Of a DNA stretch of 8,832 nt, positions 5,608-8,832 are shown piece by piece. Every line of letters begins with the position of its first letter. Position 1 is the stretch's first letter. Position numbers and translations under genes: made by a program. The stretch comes from SCSIO-59966 sp046566185. GTDB taxonomy: Bacteria > Actinomycetota > Actinomycetes > Actinomycetales > SCSIO-59966. The stretch covers positions 1 through 8,832 of the forward strand of contig JBKHXE010000075.1 of NCBI GenBank assembly GCA_046566185.1, given 5' to 3'. The notes beneath the pieces were generated by a model, which saw only the letters and a program-made list of their open reading frames with translations, was not told where the DNA came from and did not search any database.

Positions 5608-6339
5608 GTGGCGAGCAAGCGCACGGACGACGGGGCGACGGTCCACGAGATGCCCGACACCCCGGCCGGCGGTGACGGCCTCACGGCGCGGCAGCGCACG
5701 ATCCTCGAGTGCATCCGGCACGCGGTGGAGTCGCGCGGGTACCCGCCGAGCATGCGGGAGATCGGCCAGGCCGTGGGCCTGACGAGCCCGAGCAGCGTCG
5801 CGCACCAGCTGGCCGCCCTCGAGCGCAAGGGCTACCTGCGCCGCGACCCGAACCGGCCGCGCGCCATCGAGGTCGTCGCCCCGGACGCCGGACGCCGCCC
5901 CGCGGCACCGGCCGAGCAGCCGGCGCCGGACGTCGACGAGACCGGCATCGGGGACGAGCGCCCGGCGGCGTCCTACGTGCCCGTCGTCGGCCGGATCGCC
6001 GCCGGCGGCCCGATCCTCGCCGAGCAGGCGGTGGAGGACGTGTTCCCGCTCCCCCGGCAGCTCGTCGGGGACGGCCAGCTCTTCCTGCTCAAGGTCTCCG
6101 GCGACTCGATGGTGGACGCGGCGATCTGCGACGGTGACTGGGTCGTGGTGCGTCAGCAGCCCGTCGCGGAGAACGGCGAGATCGTCGCCGCGATGATCGA
6201 CGGCGAGGCCACGGTGAAGACCCTCAAGCGCCGCGACGGGCACGTCTGGCTGCTGCCCCACAACGCGGCGTACGAGCCGATCGACGGCGACGACGCCACG
6301 ATCCTCGGTCGCGTCGTCGCGGTCCTCCGCAGCGTCTGA
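5608..6339 (+). CDS. lexA: LexA, SOS-response repressor and self-cleaving protease
   Basis: It represses DNA-damage genes by binding TCGAAC-N4-GTTCGA sites; RecA-stimulated self-cleavage lifts repression. The protein has 243 residues, with an extended N-terminus typical of actinobacteria. The winged helix-turn-helix DNA-binding domain is at about 24-90 (LTARQRTILECI, GYPPSMREIGQAVGLTSPSSVAHQL, RKGYLRRD). A Pro/Ala linker (95-120) leads to the S24-type peptidase domain: cleavage site A132-G133 in RIAAGGPI, nucleophile S167 in SGDSM and K204 in TVKTLKR. All catalytic parts are present. GTG at 5608 is supported by AGGAGG at 5595-5600 with a 7-base spacer. It is monocistronic here, autoregulated by the box at 5520, and probably controls the LysM unit at 4103-4522. 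Confidence 0.97.
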   Translation: MASKRTDDGATVHEMPDTPAGGDGLTARQRTILECIRHAVESRGYPPSMREIGQAVGLTSPSSVAHQLAALERKGYLRRDPNRPRAIEVVAPDAGRRPAAPAEQPAPDVDETGIGDERPAASYVPVVGRIAAGGPILAEQAVEDVFPLPRQLVGDGQLFLLKVSGDSMVDAAICDGDWVVVRQQPVAENGEIVAAMIDGEATVKTLKRRDGHVWLLPHNAAYEPIDGDDATILGRVVAVLRSV

Positions 6340-6343
6340 TCCC

Positions 6344-6367
6344 GCGCGCCGCACCGCGGTCACGCGC
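6344..6367. terminator. GC-rich hairpin between convergent lexA and dksA-like genes
   Basis: CCGC-ACC-GCGG (6349-6359) inside outer arms GCGCG (6344-6348) and CGCGC (6363-6367), with a 3-base bulge. It lies 5 bases past the lexA stop and 23 bases before the opposing stop at 6390. Without a T tract it is a weak candidate for a bidirectional terminator. Confidence 0.3.
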
Positions 6368-6389
6368 CCCGGACGACGCGAGGTCGCCG

Positions 6390-6749
6390 TCAGCGACGCG
6401 CCGCGCAGGCGATGCAGGTGCGGGCGCTGGGCCGGGCCGCCAGCCGGGCGGCCCCGATCGCCGCGCCGCACCGCTCGCAGGTGCCGTAGGTCCCGGCCCG
6501 CACCCGCGTCATCGCCTGCTCGACGTCGGCGAGGTGGGCGCGCGCCTGCTCCAGCAGCGCCTGCAGCTGGGCCCGGCTGACGGCGACGCCCCCGGACCCG
6601 TCCGGGTCGTGCTCGTCGTCGGTGGCGACGAGGCTGGCGGAACCGGCCAGCAGCTCGAGGTCGCGGCTGAGGGACGCCACGCGCTGGGCGGCCTCGTCCC
6701 GCTCGCCGGCCAGCCGGCCGAGCGCGCCGCCGACGTCGGTCGTGCTCAT
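6390..6749 (-). CDS. TraR/DksA-family zinc-finger protein
   Basis: A 119-residue cytoplasmic protein. Residues 10-35 and 58-84 are charged helices, joined by an acidic stretch ATDDEHDPDG (42-51). The C-terminal finger is C91-E-R-C94 with C112-I-A-C115 (C-x2-C-x17-C-x2-C), the classic DksA/TraR C4 zinc finger, preceded by the typical GTYGTCERCG. DksA relatives enter the RNA polymerase secondary channel and modulate transcription, often with ppGpp. Short actinobacterial members like this one are common, but their targets are mostly unknown. It begins with an ATGA overlap on the stop of the aminotransferase gene, so the two are translationally coupled. The long open frame continuing upstream to 8270 is only the antisense and shifted-frame shadow of the neighbours. 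Confidence 0.88.
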   Translation of the reverse strand: MSTTDVGGALGRLAGERDEAAQRVASLSRDLELLAGSASLVATDDEHDPDGSGGVAVSRAQLQALLEQARAHLADVEQAMTRVRAGTYGTCERCGAAIGAARLAARPSARTCIACAARR

Positions 6750-7789
6750 CGCAACGCGTCCAGGGCCAGCTTGACGTCGTCCGCGTCGTTCCAGAGGTGG
6801 AAGGCGATGCGCACCCTGCCCGCCCTGGCAGCGACCGTCGCCCCCGCCGCCTGGAGGCGGGCGAGCCGCGAGCCGTCGGGGTCGGGCAGCGAGACGACGG
6901 GCTGTCCGGCCGGATCGACGCCGAGCTCGGCGCGGAGCCGGTCGGCCAGCCCGGCGTCGTGAGCGCGTACCTCCGCGATGTCCAGCGAGGCGAACAGCTG
7001 CAGGGCGGGCACGGTGCCGACCCAGCACAGCCACGCCGGGGAGACGTCGAAGCGGCGGGCGTCGGTCGCCAGCTGCATCCCGGGTCCGTACACCGAGGCC
7101 CACACGTCCTCTCCGGCGTACCACCCGGCGCTGGTCGGACGCACCCGCGCGGCGACGTCCGGGGTCATCGTCATGAACGCCGAGCCGCGCGGGGCGCAGA
7201 GCCACTTGTAGGCCGCGGTGACGGTGACGTCGAACCGTGACGCGTCGACAGGCATCCACCCCGCCGCCTGGGTGAGGTCGCACAGCGTCGTGGCGCCGAC
7301 CCGGCGGGCCGCCTCGGCGACGGCGTCGGCGTCCACCACCGACCCGCAGGCGCTCATCGCGAGCGAGAACGCGACCAGGTCGGTGCCGGGCACCACCTCG
7401 TCGGCGAGCGCCTCGCGCGGCACGTGCCGCACGGTCACGCCCCGGTCCGCGTGCACGAGGAACGGGAAGACGATCGACGAGAAGTCGCCGTCCACGCACA
7501 CGACGCGCGCGCCGTCCGGCAGCGACGAGGCCACCGTGCCGGCCAGCACCGACACCTGGGAGCCGACCGCGACCCGCTCGACCGGCACTCCCACGAGCCC
7601 GGCGAAGAGCCGGCGTGACTCCGCGACCGACGCGTCGTACGCCGCCGGGCCGGCCTGGCCGCGCTGCCACTGGTCGAGCGACGTCCGCAACGCCTGCACC
7701 ACCTCGCGGGGCGGCAGCCCCAACGAGGCGGCGTTGAGGTAGCCCGGCACCGGGTCGAAGCGGCGGCGGGCGTCGTCGAGAGCCGTCAT
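6746..7789 (-). CDS. Class V PLP-dependent aminotransferase (NifS/kynureninase-like fold)
   Basis: A 347-residue cytoplasmic enzyme of fold-type I. YLNAASLGLPP at 17-27 is the usual N-terminal substrate-binding segment of the family. D171-L-T-Q174 (DLTQAAGW) contacts the PLP pyridine nitrogen and oxygen. K195 in AAYKWLCAPRG is the Schiff-base lysine. The C-terminal small domain ends in VRIAFHLWNDADDV, typical of the group. The reaction (cysteine desulfurase, isopenicillin-N-epimerase-like or other) cannot be told from sequence; there is no clear catalytic Cys loop, so desulfurase activity is not supported. ATG 7789 lacks a ribosome-binding site. A TTGTGT-N18-CACGCT promoter six bases ahead suggests a leaderless mRNA. 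It is divergent from the damaged LysR gene, which was probably its regulator, and coupled to the DksA-like gene. Confidence 0.87.
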   Translation of the reverse strand: MTALDDARRRFDPVPGYLNAASLGLPPREVVQALRTSLDQWQRGQAGPAAYDASVAESRRLFAGLVGVPVERVAVGSQVSVLAGTVASSLPDGARVVCVDGDFSSIVFPFLVHADRGVTVRHVPREALADEVVPGTDLVAFSLAMSACGSVVDADAVAEAARRVGATTLCDLTQAAGWMPVDASRFDVTVTAAYKWLCAPRGSAFMTMTPDVAARVRPTSAGWYAGEDVWASVYGPGMQLATDARRFDVSPAWLCWVGTVPALQLFASLDIAEVRAHDAGLADRLRAELGVDPAGQPVVSLPDPDGSRLARLQAAGATVAARAGRVRIAFHLWNDADDVKLALDALR

Positions 7790-8694
7790 GAGGCCAGCGT
7801 GCTTGCCCCGCGAACCAGTACACAACCACGTTTCCCGTTCTCGACTGCGCACCATGCGCGCCGTCGCCGAGGCCGGGACCATCTCCGGAGTCACCCGCCT
7901 GCCGGGCACCAGCCAGCCGGCCGTCAGCCAGCAGGTGCGGCGCCTGGAGCGCCGCCTCGGCACCGCACTGCTCGAGCGAGCGGGTCGCAGCGTCCGGCTC
8001 ACCGAGGCCGGCGCCGTGCTGGCCCGTCACGGCGCGGCGGTGACGGCCGCCGTGGACGCCGCGAGCGAGGAGGTCGCCGCGCTCACCGGGCTGCGCGCCG
8101 GACGGGTGCGTCTCGTCGCGTTCCCCTCGTCGTCCGCGACGCTCGTGCCACGGGCCCTGGCCCTGCTCCGCTCCCGGCACGCCGGCGTCCGCGCAGCTCA
8201 CCGAGGCCGAGCCGCCCGAGGCCCTCGACGAGCTGCGGGCCGGCCCGGCGGACGTCGCGGTGTCGTTCACCTACGAGGGCGGGCCGGACGACGACCTGGA
8301 GGGTCTCGCCGTCCGGCCGCTGCTCGAGGACGCGCTGTGGCTCGCCACCCCGGCCGGGCACCCCGTCCCGGCTGCGCGACCCGCCGAGGGCTTCTCGCCC
8401 CAGGTCGCCTACGCCACCGACGACGACGTCGCCGTCCTCGGTCTGGTGGCCGCGGGTCTCGGCGTGGCCGTCCTGCCCGGACTCGTGCTCGGGACCGCGC
8501 GTCGTCCGGACGTCGACCTCGTCCCGCTGCAGCCGACGTCGACCCGACGCGTGCTCGCCGTGACGACGCCCGACCTGCAGCGCGTGCCCGCGGTCACCGC
8601 TGCGCTCGACGCGCTCGGCGACGCGGCCGGACCGCTCGCGGTCACCGCTGCAGGTGCTGGTAGTCCGGGTTCCGCCACCGGCCGCCCCAGGTGA
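7788..8694 (+). pseudogene. LysR-type transcriptional regulator, frameshifted
   Basis: The DNA-binding half reads in one frame from 7788 to about 8195 (SQPAVSQQVRRLERRLGTALLERAGRSVRLTEAGAVLARHG is split in quotes only here as SQPAVSQQV ... LTEAGAVLARHG). The effector-binding half continues in the +1 frame from 8194 to 8694 (LTEAEPPEAL, DVAVSFTYEG, ATDDDVAVLGLVAAGLGVAVLP). At VRA/QLTEAE the sequence lacks two bases or has one extra, near 8193. Other oddities: the only in-frame ATG upstream of the helix-turn-helix is at 7788, sharing CATG with the opposing start; the helix reads GVTRLPGTSQP where AAxxLxxSQP is usual; and the end overlaps the next gene by 53 bases. Several lesions favour a decaying gene over one sequencing error. 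It probably once regulated the divergent aminotransferase operon. Confidence 0.8.
7796..7825 (-). promoter_or_regulatory. Candidate leaderless promoter of the aminotransferase operon
   Basis: Minus-strand TTGTGT (7825-7820), 18 bases, then CACGCT (7801-7796), which ends six bases before ATG 7789. Two AACCA direct repeats on the plus strand, 11 bases apart (7813-7817 and 7824-7828), overlap the -35 and could be LysR half-sites. The assignment is tentative. Confidence 0.35.
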
Positions 8695-8832
8695 ACCCGG
8701 CGTCGAGGAACGCCTGCAGCGCCGGCGACCCGGCGCGCAGCATGCCGGGCCGGTCCTGGGACCGGTCGGCGAACGCGGCGCCCGCCGGCGGCAGCACGTC
8801 CCCGCCCAGCAGATAGGGGTTCTCGACCGGGT
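8642..8832 (-). CDS. M15 peptidase, C-terminal part (5' end beyond window)
   Basis: Reading from the right edge on the minus strand to TGA at 8644-8642 gives 63 residues: NPYLLGGDVLPP, FADRSQDRPGML, ALQAFLDAGFTWGGRW and DYQHLQR. The order NPY..G, dR...pGM, F...GF.WGG.W, DYQH is that of the C-terminus of the M15_4 D-alanyl-D-alanine carboxypeptidase family, where the final His binds zinc. The usual ending is DYQHF or DYMHF; here Leu replaces Phe. The catalytic core and any signal peptide lie outside the window. It is a different M15 branch from the gene at 2096-3325. Its last 53 bases overlap the antisense end of the LysR pseudogene, which suggests the LysR reading frame has lost its original stop. 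Confidence 0.75.
   Translation of the reverse strand, partial: PVENPYLLGGDVLPPAGAAFADRSQDRPGMLRAGSPALQAFLDAGFTWGGRWRNPDYQHLQR

Noticed and set aside
8187..8202. Programmed ribosomal frameshift in the LysR gene
   Set aside because: No slippery heptamer or downstream structure is evident at GTCCGCGCAGCTCACC, and the gene shows other damage.
6750..8270. A 626-residue fusion ending in the DksA-like domain
   Set aside because: Only the last 119 residues look like protein; the rest is the shifted-frame shadow of the aminotransferase and LysR genes, and ATG 6749 overlaps the aminotransferase stop.
1..8832. CRISPR array, tRNA, IS element or phage attachment site
   Set aside because: No regularly spaced repeats, cloverleaf-like segments, transposase motifs or flanking direct repeats were seen.

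Overview
The window is very GC-rich, with strong G/C preference at third codon positions, GTG starts and short or leaderless 5' regions. A lexA gene with TCGAAC-N4-GTTCGA boxes lies near a LysM-type SOS gene. Together these indicate a high-GC Gram-positive actinobacterium. I cannot name the genus from the sequence.

Layout. (1) Bases 1-1943, minus strand: a three-gene toxin module. A small YxxxD helical protein (EspC-like) comes first. Next is a WXG-containing polymorphic toxin whose C-terminus resembles the RNase A-like CdiA-CT domain. Last is a CdiI-type immunity protein that runs off the left edge. Both junctions are ATGA overlaps. (2) 2096-3325, plus: an exported coiled-coil plus M15B (VanY-like) D,D-carboxypeptidase. 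(3) 3333-4522, minus: a LysM membrane protein of the SOS division-suppressor type, followed by a SprT-like zinc protease. In front of them is a cluster of one perfect and three degenerate SOS boxes. (4) 4710-5468, minus: a multi-span TspO-like (tryptophan-rich sensory) protein, divergent from lexA. (5) 5608-6339, plus: lexA, with an SOS box over its own -35. (6) 6390-7789, minus: a class V PLP aminotransferase translationally coupled to a TraR/DksA zinc-finger protein. (7) 7788-8694, plus: a divergent LysR-type regulator that is frameshifted and looks decayed. (8) 8642-8832, minus: the C-terminus of a second M15 peptidase, entering from the right edge.

How the parts work together. The left module is an interbacterial-competition cassette that probably uses type VII secretion. 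The centre is a DNA-damage (SOS) island: LexA controls itself and the LysM protein, and by operon position perhaps the SprT-like protease, which may process proteins on damaged DNA. The TspO-like gene shares lexA's upstream region. The right side is a metabolic gene pair whose former regulator appears to be degenerating. Two unrelated M15 peptidases suggest general cell-wall maintenance and do not form a system. No tRNA, rRNA, CRISPR array, IS element or attachment site was seen.
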